Of a stretch of 64,000 nt of DNA, positions 1 through 9,231 are shown piece after piece. Origin of the DNA: Calothrix sp. 336/3 (lineage in GTDB: Bacteria; Cyanobacteriota; Cyanobacteriia; Cyanobacteriales; Nostocaceae). The stretch spans positions 1,652,700 through 1,716,699 of the forward strand of contig NZ_CP011382.1 of the NCBI RefSeq assembly GCF_000734895.2, in the 5' to 3' direction. The first letter of the stretch is position 1. Every line of letters starts with the position of its first letter. The notes under the pieces are model-generated. The model was given only the letters and a program-made list of their open reading frames with translations, did no database searches and was not told where the DNA came from. Position numbers and translations under genes: made by a program.

Positions 1-1
1 T

Positions 2-172
2 GGGCAATTAGATGATAGTCGCCCTAGTAATGGTTTACCAGTGACTGGTGCAGATTTACGAGCCGCAATTACGGCAGTGTTGACAGATATCCCTGTATCG
101 CCCGAACAAAAACCAAGTATTGGTTGCAATATTAAATGGAAACCGGGGAATGAGGCAAATTATTTCGGGTAA
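2..172 (+). CDS. Thioredoxin-like (AhpC/TSA-type) protein, C-terminal end only
   Basis: The reading frame is open from the window edge to a TAA at 170-172 and encodes the last 56 residues of a protein whose start lies outside. The end reads GCNIKWKPGNEANYFG, which I recognise as the typical tail of cyanobacterial thioredoxin-fold proteins of the AhpC/TSA type, following a helix that contains DLRAAITAVL. The redox-active cysteine pair, if present, would be upstream of the window. The family call rests on this short tail, so it is moderate. Confidence 0.6.
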   Translation, partial: GQLDDSRPSNGLPVTGADLRAAITAVLTDIPVSPEQKPSIGCNIKWKPGNEANYFG

Positions 173-385
173 GTAAGTAATAGGGAATAGCAATATTGTG
201 ATACTAAGTTGCTCCCCAAGTTATAGTAGTATCCGTGATTGCGACGGTCGGGTAGTAATCTCATCATCCGGAAAATGCTACGACAGAGCGCAACTTGGTA
301 TAACTTTGGGATGTTACCTGGGGCAAAATAGAACAGGAAATAAACTGTGTCAGTCCCGTTTTCCCTATTACCTATTACCTATTCC

Positions 386-892
386 CTAATTCCTAATTTC
401 CAAATTTAAAATGTAACTTCCTAATTGTACTTTTTCTGCCCAGAGTTCATATTCCAAGCGTAAATGTTCTGGTAGGGGATGTCCTGTGAGGGTGAGACTA
501 CGGGTAAAGTTGCGCAAACGGATGGGTTGATTGGGTTGTATGGACTCTGCTGGTAGCCAGTAACGACTAATACCATATACCCCTTGTTCCCAAAAATGGC
601 GGTAGCTTAATTGACTATTACCTTGCATAGTCATAATCACGCGGTAAGGTGAGATTTCTAACCAGAGAACTCTCGGACTATTGGGAGAAGTGGTAACTGT
701 ATTTTTTTTGTCTTGGGTTGTATCTTTAACAGTCTCTTTTGTAGTGTCTTTAACTGGGGGAGCAGTTAATAGAAGATGAAAGCGATCGCGGTCTTTTTGA
801 TAGAGTGTAGCAGCAGTTTCTACCACAGACCAAACAGGTAAGTCTGTGGAAATCAAAGATAAGCACACGGGCTTGCGGTGGTGTGTCAGCAT
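386..892 (-). CDS. Conserved-looking protein of unknown function
   Basis: The frame stays open upstream to a TTG at 949, but the first ATG is at 892 and gives a 168-residue product beginning MLTHHRKPVCLSLIS. I prefer the ATG because the extra 19 residues depend on a weak start and have no clear ribosome binding site. The sequence has a central low-complexity stretch rich in Thr, Lys and Asp (KDTTKETVKDTTQDKK) and a C-terminal part rich in aromatic and basic residues. No known domain, signal peptide or clear membrane segment is seen. It is convergent with the thioredoxin-like gene and the only gene on its strand nearby. Function is unknown. Confidence 0.55.
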   Translation of the reverse strand: MLTHHRKPVCLSLISTDLPVWSVVETAATLYQKDRDRFHLLLTAPPVKDTTKETVKDTTQDKKNTVTTSPNSPRVLWLEISPYRVIMTMQGNSQLSYRHFWEQGVYGISRYWLPAESIQPNQPIRLRNFTRSLTLTGHPLPEHLRLEYELWAEKVQLGSYILNLEIRN

Positions 893-949
893 GGGAGCGA
901 TAATAGCAAAGAGCAATGGAAGCAAACAATGTTCAAACCTGGGGATCAA

Positions 950-1580
950 GCCTAGACTTCTGGTGAAGGTGAGAGAACAGCTTCAGGGTGAAAAGGATTA
1001 AAAGCCTTACTCTGTCAGCTTTCCCCTGCAACACTTTCACAAAAGTATATTTTTGCCAGCAGTCTAGTAAATTAGGCAAAGCCTTTGTGTGAGAAAATAA
1101 GGTTGATCTTAACTGAACCTGCCGATTAGGGTTGTTGACGAATCGAAGCATAATACCATTTTGGATTGGAGCTTTGAGATGTGGATGGGGGAATATCTAC
1201 ATCTGGCGTTTTTTTCATCTATCGCCATCATTGAGCCACTTGGTATCACTTGGTAGAAGCGAAAAGTATCAGACTTAAAACTTTTCCCGAAAAATATGAC
1301 TTGGGATTTTGGACGGATAGCTAGGGAAAAAGTGTGATGGTGCTGTGAGTTGATAATGGCTGATTGTCAAAGATGGGTAAAGGGAAATCAGAAAGAAGCA
1401 CCAATTTGCATCATGAATTGGACAGATTGATTGACATAACTCTTATCCAGTAAGGGATTTTCAATCTCAAATATCAGTTCTCAAATCCAAAATGGTATAC
1501 CTTCTCAGCACACGGCACTGTTTCAGTGAGACTAAACCATCTAAAATCTAAAATCGCTAGTCAAATGTCAGTTTATCCTA
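950..1580. other. Intergenic region upstream of aroA
   Basis: About 630 bases without a convincing gene. It should hold the divergent promoters for the unknown gene on the left and aroA on the right. A TTGACA lies at 1431-1436 but no good -10 box follows at the usual distance. A 72-codon frame on the minus strand here has no family features and I do not call it. Confidence 0.5.
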
Positions 1581-2936
1581 ATGTCGTCTTCTATTATCAC
1601 TGTCGAAACTAAAGAAAATTCTTCGCAAAACTTAATTATTCAGCCAGCAAGCGGGGGAATCTCCTTGGGTGGTAGAATTCGGGTTCCAGGAGATAAATCT
1701 ATTTCTCATCGTGCCTTGATGTTAGGGGCGATCGCACAGGGAGAAACCCAGATTCAGGGTTTACTTCTAGGGGAAGATCCCCGCAGTACCGCCGCTTGTT
1801 TTCAAGCCATGGGGGCAGAGATTTCGCCCTTAAATAGCGAGTTAGTCACCGTCAAGGGTATCGGTTTAGGCAATCTCCAAGAACCGTTAGAGGTGTTAAA
1901 TGCGGGTAATTCTGGAACCACCCTGCGGTTAATGTTGGGACTTTTAGCATCCCACAGAGGTAAATTTTTTACCGTGACTGGGGATGATTCCCTGCGATCG
2001 CGTCCGATGTCTCGTGTTGTTAAACCCTTGCAACAAATGGGAGCAGCAATTTGGGGACGCAAAGGAAATTCCCTTGCACCCTTGGCAGTTCAAGGGCAAT
2101 CCTTAAAGCCGATTCACTACCATTCACCCATTGCCTCTGCTCAGGTAAAATCCTGTATTTTGCTAGCAGGTTTACTGACTGAGGGGAAAACGACAGTCAC
2201 CGAACCGGCTTTGTCACGGGATCATAGTGAACGGATGTTAAAGGCATTTGGGGCAAATCTGACGGTTGATCCCGATACCCACAGCGTCACTGTTCAGGGT
2301 TCTGCCCAGTTGCAGGGACAAAATGTCATAGTTCCTGGTGACATTAGTTCTGCTGCCTTCTGGCTGATTGCCGGGGCAATTGTACCTGGTTCTGAGTTGG
2401 TGGTGGAGAATGTGGGGGTGAACCCGACTCGCACGGGGATTTTAGAAGCTTTGGCAATGATGGGTGCAGATATCCACCGGGAAAATGAGCGGGAAGTTGC
2501 CGGGGAACCAGTGGCAGATTTACGGGTGCGTCACAGTTCCCTGAAAAGTTGTACCATTGCTGGCGATATAATTCCGCGTTTAATCGACGAAATCCCGATT
2601 TTGGCAGTTGCTGCCGTATTTGCCGAGGGCACAACTGTGATTAAAGATGCGGAGGAATTGCGAGTCAAGGAGAGCGATCGCATTGCTGTGATGGCACAAC
2701 AATTGAATAAAATGGGCGCCCAAGTGACTGAGTTACCCGACGGGATGGAAATCACTGGTGGGACTCCCTTAGTGGGAACCGAGGTAGATAGTTATACAGA
2801 CCATCGCATTGCTATGAGTCTGGCGATCGCCTCTTTAGTTACCCAAGGTAAAACCACCATCCAACGTGCGGAAGCTGCAAGTATTTCCTACCCCAATTTT
2901 GTGAAAACCTTAGAAACTGTTTGTCATCAGGGGTAA
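1581..2936 (+). CDS. aroA: 3-phosphoshikimate 1-carboxyvinyltransferase (EPSP synthase)
   Basis: This cytoplasmic enzyme transfers the enolpyruvyl group of phosphoenolpyruvate to shikimate 3-phosphate, the sixth step of the shikimate pathway. The 451-residue product fits the family length. Near the N terminus it has the substrate-binding motif [18 protein letters not shown], then [16 protein letters not shown], then RDHSERML, and near the C terminus [15 protein letters not shown] and [15 protein letters not shown], which together are diagnostic. The ATG at 1581 gives an N-terminal tail of about 25 residues before the conserved core begins at [17 protein letters not shown]; a shorter start cannot be excluded. 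It stands alone, with no other aromatic amino acid gene nearby. Confidence is high. Confidence 0.97.
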   Translation: MSSSIITVETKENSSQNLIIQPASGGISLGGRIRVPGDKSISHRALMLGAIAQGETQIQGLLLGEDPRSTAACFQAMGAEISPLNSELVTVKGIGLGNLQEPLEVLNAGNSGTTLRLMLGLLASHRGKFFTVTGDDSLRSRPMSRVVKPLQQMGAAIWGRKGNSLAPLAVQGQSLKPIHYHSPIASAQVKSCILLAGLLTEGKTTVTEPALSRDHSERMLKAFGANLTVDPDTHSVTVQGSAQLQGQNVIVPGDISSAAFWLIAGAIVPGSELVVENVGVNPTRTGILEALAMMGADIHRENEREVAGEPVADLRVRHSSLKSCTIAGDIIPRLIDEIPILAVAAVFAEGTTVIKDAEELRVKESDRIAVMAQQLNKMGAQVTELPDGMEITGGTPLVGTEVDSYTDHRIAMSLAIASLVTQGKTTIQRAEAASISYPNFVKTLETVCHQG

Positions 2937-3382
2937 TAGGGATTTTCTGGGGATTGGATAGCAATTGCCAGATAGGTAAGGATGGGGAATCATCATTAAA
3001 TATTTACACTCGAAGTTGCCAATCTATCCCCTATTCCCTGTTATATATTGGGGATTATTTACCCTTGTTCAAGGAACAATTCTCAATTTATTTTCCCTAA
3101 TTCTTTTCTTCCGTAAAATTATCAACAACCGTGATTCTACGGAAAAGGCGAAAAATACCAGTACAAGTAAAATTTATTTATCAGTAAAATTTCTCTGGGA
3201 AGAAGCGAAGCGACAAAGTTAAATTTATTTTTGTTCCATGGTGTTTTAAAGATTTGAATAATTTTTAGCACCAAAAGCTTAATTTCTGCTCAGATTTCAT
3301 TCACAATTCTCATTTTTAACAATAGCTCCCTTTTGCATCAAGGTTGAGCAGTTTTTTCGCGTTTGCATCTACCAAAACAAAA
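2937..3382. other. Intergenic region after aroA
   Basis: About 450 bases with no supported gene. A 68-codon frame at 3016-3222 starts in a 'ctattccct'-type repeat that is common in cyanobacterial spacers, and its product shows no recognisable family, so I leave it uncalled. No clear terminator hairpin is seen after aroA. Confidence 0.4.
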
Positions 3383-3610
3383 ATGAATAATCAATCACCT
3401 ATGTATCAAACTATTAAAGCGCAATCAGAATTGAGTGTCAAAAAAATCGTCGATAAAATTCTAATATCCGGCAAATTAAGTCGCCAAGACCATTCCTTGC
3501 TGACTGCAATTGTCTTTAATAACGGCGAGATTAAGGATAACGAACGTCGGCAAATTAATCGTATATTTGACCGAATTCAAGCGGGGCAACTGAAATTAGT
3601 CGATTGGTAG
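3383..3610 (+). CDS. Small conserved cyanobacterial-type protein of unknown function
   Basis: A 75-residue soluble, charged protein. The frame extends upstream to a TTG at 3344, but the ATG at 3383 (MNNQSPMYQ) is the better start, because the core recognised from cyanobacterial small hypothetical proteins (SELSVKKIVDKILISGKLSRQDH...ERRQINRIFDRIQAGQLKLVDW) begins shortly after it. It is probably mostly helical. No enzyme motif is visible. Its stop overlaps a possible TTG start of the next glycosyltransferase, so it may be the first gene of that operon, but proteins of this type need not be linked to glycan synthesis. Confidence 0.65.
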   Translation: MNNQSPMYQTIKAQSELSVKKIVDKILISGKLSRQDHSLLTAIVFNNGEIKDNERRQINRIFDRIQAGQLKLVDW

Positions 3611-3627
3611 TCCATATATATGTTCCT

Positions 3628-4659
3628 ATGAATAAGGATTCCATTAGAAAAATTATCTTCAAGACTTTGAGGATACTTCAGATTGAAGAATATAAATACC
3701 CATATATTTATGAAAAGCTCAAGTCTAAGTTTAATATTTTTCTTGATAATCAAAATCCCAAATTGTATGACATTGTATTCGTAATTCACGATGCAAAGGG
3801 CTGGATTTTGGAAGGTATATGTAAAGAAATAGTCAAATATTACTCCGGTAAATGGTATTTTGCATACTCCTTAGATAATTTACCTCCAGCTAAAGCATAC
3901 TTCTTTGCTCACTATGCTTTTTTTTCAATAGCTTTGAAAAGAAATCCGATTCTGTGGCGAAGTAAAAATTTTGTTTGGTACACTCATCCAAAAGACATAG
4001 GTAGAGAACATGAAGAACTGATTTATACATTCAACCAAGCTACAAAGATTATATCAACTTGCTCGGAATATGTGAAACTACTCCAAACCCAAGGAGTTAA
4101 ACCAGAGAAAATCACCTATGTTTTAGGTGGTGCAGACCCAGAAATTTTTCAGTATCATGAGCGTTGTCATGGTGTTGTTGGCTTCTGCTCATCATATTAC
4201 CCTAGAAAATCTCCCGATTTGATGTTTAATATTATCAAATCAATGCCGCATCGCAAGTTTATTCTACTCGGAAGAGACTGGGAGAAATATGAAAACTTTG
4301 CAGAATTAATTGCTTTGCAAAACCTGGTATATGTTGAAGCTCCCTACAGTGACTATCCGCAATATTATGCTCAAATGGATGTTTTTGTTTCTACTTCTAA
4401 ACTAGAAGGTGGTCCCATACCTTTGATAGAAGCAATGATGTGTAATATAGTACCAGTTGCCAGCAGAACAGGATTTGCTCCTGATGTCATTGTTCATGGT
4501 AGCAATGGATTTATTTTTGATATTGATAGTGACTGTGAAACAGTATGTCAATTAATTGAGGAAGCGTTTAACCTCAAAAATAATATTAGAGATACCGTAT
4601 ATCATTTGAGTTGGGAAAATTTTTCGTTAAATATACAGTCGCTATTAAATAATCATTAA
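3628..4659 (+). CDS. GT-B fold glycosyltransferase (GT4-like)
   Basis: Likely a cytoplasmic transferase that adds a sugar from a nucleotide-sugar donor to a growing surface glycan. From the ATG at 3628 (MNKDS) it is 343 residues; a TTG at 3604 would add eight and overlap the upstream stop. The C-terminal Rossmann domain carries the donor-site signature in LEGGPIPLIEAMMCNIVPVA, followed by GSNGFIFDID, as in group-1 transferases. The N-terminal acceptor domain is divergent. The gene appears more A+T-rich than its neighbours and has no HIP1 site, which is compatible with recent acquisition. The next transferase begins 6 bp after its stop, indicating one operon. The sugar is unknown. Confidence 0.85.
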   Translation: MNKDSIRKIIFKTLRILQIEEYKYPYIYEKLKSKFNIFLDNQNPKLYDIVFVIHDAKGWILEGICKEIVKYYSGKWYFAYSLDNLPPAKAYFFAHYAFFSIALKRNPILWRSKNFVWYTHPKDIGREHEELIYTFNQATKIISTCSEYVKLLQTQGVKPEKITYVLGGADPEIFQYHERCHGVVGFCSSYYPRKSPDLMFNIIKSMPHRKFILLGRDWEKYENFAELIALQNLVYVEAPYSDYPQYYAQMDVFVSTSKLEGGPIPLIEAMMCNIVPVASRTGFAPDVIVHGSNGFIFDIDSDCETVCQLIEEAFNLKNNIRDTVYHLSWENFSLNIQSLLNNH

Positions 4660-4665
4660 TCTAAT

Positions 4666-5514
4666 ATGAGTAGTCAAAACAAAAAAGGTTTTATTACAAT
4701 TTTAACAGGACTTTATTCCTTCCAAGATTGTGTGCATTTTCTGGCTGCGGTACGCAAGTTTCACCAAGAACCGATTATTATCTTAGTAGATAAAGTTCCC
4801 AAATACCTCTATCCCTTACTCCAGGTTTTTCCAAATGTTATTATTAAGCCGGCACCAGCAAATGAAAATCCTGTGTTATCATCGCGTTTGGCAAAGCTGG
4901 CTCTATATGAACTATCTGATTTTGATAAAACGATTTATTTAGATTCTGATATTTGTTTACTAGCTGATATTAATGATGTTTTTGATAGTTTGGATGAATA
5001 TGATTTCTTATTAACAGAAGATGTTCAACCCCATATTATCAAAGCCACAAATCTCCTCCGAGGAAAACAAGAAGATACCCTATCCCAAGTTTTACCAACT
5101 CTGCAATCTGTAGGGTTGCCCTTAAAGGCAGAGAGTATTCAATATAATGGCGGATTTATGGCTTTTAAGAAAACTGCCACCACTGCCATTTTCTTTGATA
5201 AATTTAAATATTATTTTGAGATAGTTAGGCAACATCAAGACAAATTATTGTTGAAGGATCAGGGTGCTTTTGCTTCTGCGATCGCCACCGTACAACCGAA
5301 GATGAAAATTTTACCTCCTACTTACAACTATCTCAGTAAGTGGCAGAATGCCTATGAAAATCTTCAAGATCCCATCAAGGTACTACACTGTACCTACCCC
5401 TACCGCCCCCAATACGCTAAAAATATTACACGTTCATTGTATACCAGGGTGTTTGATCGATGTGCCCAAGTATTTTTACCCAACCAAGTTAAAAATCCTT
5501 GGCGTATAAAATAG
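4666..5514 (+). CDS. GT-A fold glycosyltransferase with DxD motif
   Basis: A 282-residue protein of the nucleotide-diphospho-sugar transferase type (glycogenin/GT8-like fold). The metal-binding DxD lies at D93-S-D95 within TIYLDSDICLL, after helices holding SSRLAKLALYELSDFD. A later QYNGGFMAFK and a downstream KDQGAFASAI match the usual acceptor-loop and D-Q positions of this fold. No signal peptide is seen, so it acts in the cytoplasm or at the inner membrane face. It lies between two GT-B transferases with gaps of 6 and 24 bp, in the same operon. Donor and acceptor cannot be told from sequence. Confidence 0.83.
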   Translation: MSSQNKKGFITILTGLYSFQDCVHFLAAVRKFHQEPIIILVDKVPKYLYPLLQVFPNVIIKPAPANENPVLSSRLAKLALYELSDFDKTIYLDSDICLLADINDVFDSLDEYDFLLTEDVQPHIIKATNLLRGKQEDTLSQVLPTLQSVGLPLKAESIQYNGGFMAFKKTATTAIFFDKFKYYFEIVRQHQDKLLLKDQGAFASAIATVQPKMKILPPTYNYLSKWQNAYENLQDPIKVLHCTYPYRPQYAKNITRSLYTRVFDRCAQVFLPNQVKNPWRIK

Positions 5515-5538
5515 TTAAGTTAATCTCCATCAACCACC

Positions 5539-6720
5539 GTGAGAAAAATTTCTAAGGTATCTATATTAGTAAGTGACTTTGCTAGTGCAGGTTTATTACG
5601 GGCATATCTATTAGGTAAAGCTTTAAAATCTTTAGGGTATGAGGTGCAATTAGTTGGGTTTTTATTCGGTAAAAGTTTTTATCGAGAAATCCCCACAGCT
5701 GATTTTTCTATTTTTTATTTGCCTGGTGATACCTATCCTCAAATCTTCCGCAAAGTTCCCCAACTCCTCAGACACATTGAGGGCGATATTATTTACGCAA
5801 TTAAACCACTGGCATCTAGTTTTGGTATTGCCTTACTAAAAAAAATTAATAGTCACATTCCTGTGATTCTAGATATAGATGATTGGGAAATGAGTTGGCA
5901 TGGTGGCGACAATTGGCGTTATCAACCAACAGCCAAGGAATTAGTTAGAGATATTTTTAAAAAACATGGGGCACTGCGATATCCTAACCATCCTTTATAT
6001 TTAAAATGGATGGAAAAATTATTACCCCAAGCAGATGCAATTACCGTACATACTAGCTTTTTGCAGCAGCGTTTTGGGGGAGTATCCGTTCCTAATGGCA
6101 AAGATACTGATTTATTTGACCCTAGTAAATATGATGCAGAGGCTAGTCGGCAACGCTATGGACTATCAGCATACCGCATTTTAATGTTTCCTGGTGCCCC
6201 TAGACCCTATAAAGGTTTAGAAGATATTCTGGCAGCGATCGCCACAATTAATCAACCAGATTTAAAACTAGTAATTGTTGGCGGTAGCCCCTATGATGAC
6301 TATGATCAACAACTACAAGCAAAATGGGGAAATTGGTTAATTAAACTGCCCAAATACCCTGCCCATGAAATGCCAGAAATTGTCGCCGCAGCTCATATAA
6401 TTGTCGTTCCCCAAAGAGATACAAAAGAAACTCGCGCTCAATTTCCTCTGAAGTTAACAGATGGAATGGCTATGGCAAAACCGATATTAACGACTCAGGT
6501 GGGAGATATTCCTGATATTTTAGGTGATACTGGGTATTTAGTAGAATCTGGTTCCTCTACACAAATGGCAGAAAAGATTCAATGGATATTTGCGAATTTA
6601 GAATCTGCCCAAAAACAAGGGGAAAAAGCCAGAATTAGATGCATTGAAAAATATAGTATTCAAGCCATGGCTCATAACTTACAATCGGTGATACATCAAG
6701 TTTCTGCGGCTCCCAGGTGA
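5539..6720 (+). CDS. GT-B fold glycosyltransferase (GT4 family-like)
   Basis: A 393-residue group-1 glycosyltransferase. It starts with GTG at 5539; no better start lies nearby. Features in order: an N-terminal loop with SDFASAGLLRAYLLGKALK; the acidic ILDIDDWEMSWHGGDNW segment; VPNGKDTDLFDP; the C-terminal domain opening RILMFPGAPRPYKGLEDIL; and the donor-site region QFPLKLTDGMAMAKPILTT, in which the usual second Glu is replaced by Asp. It closes the three-gene set 3628-6720, and a 252-bp spacer separates it from the ABC exporter. It probably acts on the same glycan as its neighbours. Confidence 0.87.
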   Translation: MRKISKVSILVSDFASAGLLRAYLLGKALKSLGYEVQLVGFLFGKSFYREIPTADFSIFYLPGDTYPQIFRKVPQLLRHIEGDIIYAIKPLASSFGIALLKKINSHIPVILDIDDWEMSWHGGDNWRYQPTAKELVRDIFKKHGALRYPNHPLYLKWMEKLLPQADAITVHTSFLQQRFGGVSVPNGKDTDLFDPSKYDAEASRQRYGLSAYRILMFPGAPRPYKGLEDILAAIATINQPDLKLVIVGGSPYDDYDQQLQAKWGNWLIKLPKYPAHEMPEIVAAAHIIVVPQRDTKETRAQFPLKLTDGMAMAKPILTTQVGDIPDILGDTGYLVESGSSTQMAEKIQWIFANLESAQKQGEKARIRCIEKYSIQAMAHNLQSVIHQVSAAPR

Positions 6721-6972
6721 TATTGCAAGCAATCATCAATTAAACCCAGTTAACACATAGATGCATCAAGAAAATTATAGATAACAGTATTTCTGTATTT
6801 ATACTGAGATGTAAAATCTCTCCATGAAATAGAGTAATACTATGGATATAGGAATGACAAGATGACTTGATGAATAAATTTTCAATGAGAATATTTAAAA
6901 TACTTATATGATTTTCAACTCTGTTCCTATAGATGACAGTGAATTAATATTTTATTCTGTACAAATTTTGCG

Positions 6973-9231
6973 ATGTCTACTATCAATTTATTATTCAAAT
7001 TCGCCAAACCCTATCCTGGTTTAGTTATCTCCACAATTATTCTGGGATTTTCTGGCGCTTTATTTAACGGGATTGGTACAACTTTAATTGTGCCTGTGAT
7101 TCTGAAGATTGTGGGGCAACAAGTTGATTTATCAAATGCTCCATCCATCCTCAAAGCCATACTCATACCCTTTGACAACCTTCCAGAAAATTATCGCTTA
7201 ATTTGCATGGCAGGGTCAATTATTTTCATGATTGCCCTGAAAAATTTAGCTAACTATATAGGTACTCTGACTTCCAGTACTCTCAGTCGGAAATTAACCT
7301 CTGATATGCGAGAATCGGGGGTAAAACTTTTACTAGAAGTTGACTTAGATTATTATGCAAAAACAAAGGTTGGTGACTTAATCAACCGTTTAGGTGGGGA
7401 ACTTGGACGTGCTGCTAGTGCCATTGGTGGGGCAATTAAATTAGTCATTGTTGGGATTACTATCCTCGTATTTATCGGGTTATTAATCTCGATTTCTTGG
7501 CAATTGACTATAGCCGCCACCTTCTTATTATCTTTGGTGACTTTAGTCAATCAAAAAATGATTAATGCTTCCAAAGTTTATGGCAAAATCCTCAGCGAAA
7601 TGTCCAAAGCTTACTCAGTAAGAATTTTGGAAATCCTCAGTGGGATGCGATTAGTCAGAGCAACTGGCAATGAAGTTAGAGAATTTCAAAAAATTAGAAA
7701 ATTAATCCGGGATCGGGAAAAAGCCGATTTTAAATCCCAGATGAATTCTGAGGCGATCGCCCCCGTGAGCGAAGTATTAGGGATTACAGCTTTACTATTG
7801 GTTGTCTTTCTGAGTAAAACTCTGTTTGCCTCCCAGATAGCTTCCCTTTCTACGGTAATGCTGACATATTTGTTAGTTTTACTGAGGGTATTACCTCTAA
7901 TTTCTCAACTCAACGCTATCCGCAACAGCTTTGCCAGCACATCCAGCAGTGTTGATATTGCTGTCGATTTTTTAAGCCGTGACAATAAACCTTTCATGGC
8001 TATGGGTAATAATACTTTTAAAGGTATAAGTAAAGGTATCCATTTTAACCACATTTCCTTTGCTTACCCAGGTCATGAAAAGATGGTACTCAAGGATGTG
8101 GATTTATTTTTACCTAAAGGTACAACCCTGGCTTTAGTTGGGGGTTCTGGTGCAGGTAAATCGACTTTGGCTGACTTATTACCGAGATTTTACGATCCAG
8201 TCTCTGGGAAAATTCTCATTGATGATGTGAATCTGTGCGATTTTGAAGTGGCATCTCTGCGAAAAGCCATGGGAATCGTCAGTCAAGATACTTTTTTGTT
8301 TAATGATACAGTCCGTAATAATATAGCTTACGCCTATCCCGAAGCCACGGAAGAGGAAGTCATCCTGGCGACTAAGCAAGCAAATGCCTACGAGTTTATC
8401 TGCAAATTACCCCAGGGTTTTGATACCTTAATTGGCGATCGCGGTGTCATGTTGTCAGGGGGGCAAAGACAAAGATTGGCGATCGCCAGAGCGTTACTAC
8501 AAAATCCGGAAATCCTCATCCTTGATGAAGCCACAAGCGCCCTAGATACGGTTTCTGAGCGTTTAGTACAGGCGGCAATTGATGATTTAAGCCGCGATCG
8601 TACCACCGTAGTGATTGCCCACCGTCTCTCCACGGTACAAAATGCTGACCAAATTGCCGTTCTTGATCAGGGAAGAGTTGTAGAAGTTGGCACTCACGAC
8701 GAATTACTACCTAAAGGTGGTTACTACTCCCGTCTCCACGCCATGCAATTTGGCAAGAAAGACACCAGCCAAGCCAATCGCCAACAAGGTTTGGTTCGCA
8801 TCTCCCACGAAATTCGTACCCGTTTAAACTCTACCATCGGCTTCTTACTATTGCTCAATGATGACATGGCAGATAGCCCCCAAGAACGTCAAGAATTAAT
8901 TGCTGAAGCCAATAAATCAGCCGCCAAAATTCTCAATACCATTGATGTTTTGGATGATGTTATCAACTTGCAAAAACAAATGCAACCTCTCGCAGAAGAT
9001 GGTAACAATGAATCAAACAGAGATAATTCTCACTATCAAAAGATTACCAATGAATTTCGCAATGATATCAACAACATTGTGAATTTCCTCAGTTTAATTG
9101 CCGACGATGGAGTTGACAATCAAGAATCGGAACGTAGTTTTATTCAACAAGCTTTCCAATCGGCAATGCATGTCTTTAACCACCTAGAAACCTTTGAAGA
9201 TACTATTCAGATGGCGAATTATGAAAAATAA
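6973..9231 (+). CDS. ABC exporter (MsbA/HepA-like) with C-terminal tandem HisKA-like extension
   Basis: An exporter half-transporter: about six membrane segments in residues 10-320, then a full ATPase domain with Walker A GGSGAGKST (K396), signature LSGGQRQRLAIARAL, Walker B ILILDEATSALD (D518, E519) and H-loop H550. Such proteins normally end near residue 595. This one continues for about 150 residues. The extension opens with ISHEIRTRLNSTIGF, an H-box of a histidine kinase dimerisation domain with H612, and is followed by a second similar module (KITNEFRNDINNIVNF) in which N693 stands where His would be. No kinase ATPase domain follows. Its place among glycosyltransferases suggests export of a glycan or lipid-linked precursor; HepA of the heterocyst envelope is one comparable family member. 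The stop overlaps the next gene by 11 bp. The transporter call is firm; the role of the extension is inference. Confidence 0.93.
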   Translation: MSTINLLFKFAKPYPGLVISTIILGFSGALFNGIGTTLIVPVILKIVGQQVDLSNAPSILKAILIPFDNLPENYRLICMAGSIIFMIALKNLANYIGTLTSSTLSRKLTSDMRESGVKLLLEVDLDYYAKTKVGDLINRLGGELGRAASAIGGAIKLVIVGITILVFIGLLISISWQLTIAATFLLSLVTLVNQKMINASKVYGKILSEMSKAYSVRILEILSGMRLVRATGNEVREFQKIRKLIRDREKADFKSQMNSEAIAPVSEVLGITALLLVVFLSKTLFASQIASLSTVMLTYLLVLLRVLPLISQLNAIRNSFASTSSSVDIAVDFLSRDNKPFMAMGNNTFKGISKGIHFNHISFAYPGHEKMVLKDVDLFLPKGTTLALVGGSGAGKSTLADLLPRFYDPVSGKILIDDVNLCDFEVASLRKAMGIVSQDTFLFNDTVRNNIAYAYPEATEEEVILATKQANAYEFICKLPQGFDTLIGDRGVMLSGGQRQRLAIARALLQNPEILILDEATSALDTVSERLVQAAIDDLSRDRTTVVIAHRLSTVQNADQIAVLDQGRVVEVGTHDELLPKGGYYSRLHAMQFGKKDTSQANRQQGLVRISHEIRTRLNSTIGFLLLLNDDMADSPQERQELIAEANKSAAKILNTIDVLDDVINLQKQMQPLAEDGNNESNRDNSHYQKITNEFRNDINNIVNFLSLIADDGVDNQESERSFIQQAFQSAMHVFNHLETFEDTIQMANYEK

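Noticed and set aside
198-389. 63-codon frame on the plus strand
   Set aside because: It lies in a spacer with 'cctattacc' repeats, and the product has no family features or plausible ribosome binding site.
933-1151. 72-codon frame on the minus strand overlapping the start of the upstream unknown gene
   Set aside because: Basic, compositionally odd product with no recognisable family; it would overlap the alternative start region of the neighbouring gene.
3016-3222. 68-codon frame with a hydrophobic N terminus after aroA
   Set aside because: The hydrophobic start is encoded by a common spacer repeat, and nothing supports translation.
6973-9231. Naming the exporter hepA outright
   Set aside because: HepA of Anabaena is about 600 residues long as I remember it and lacks a recognised kinase-like extension; the neighbourhood fits only in general terms.
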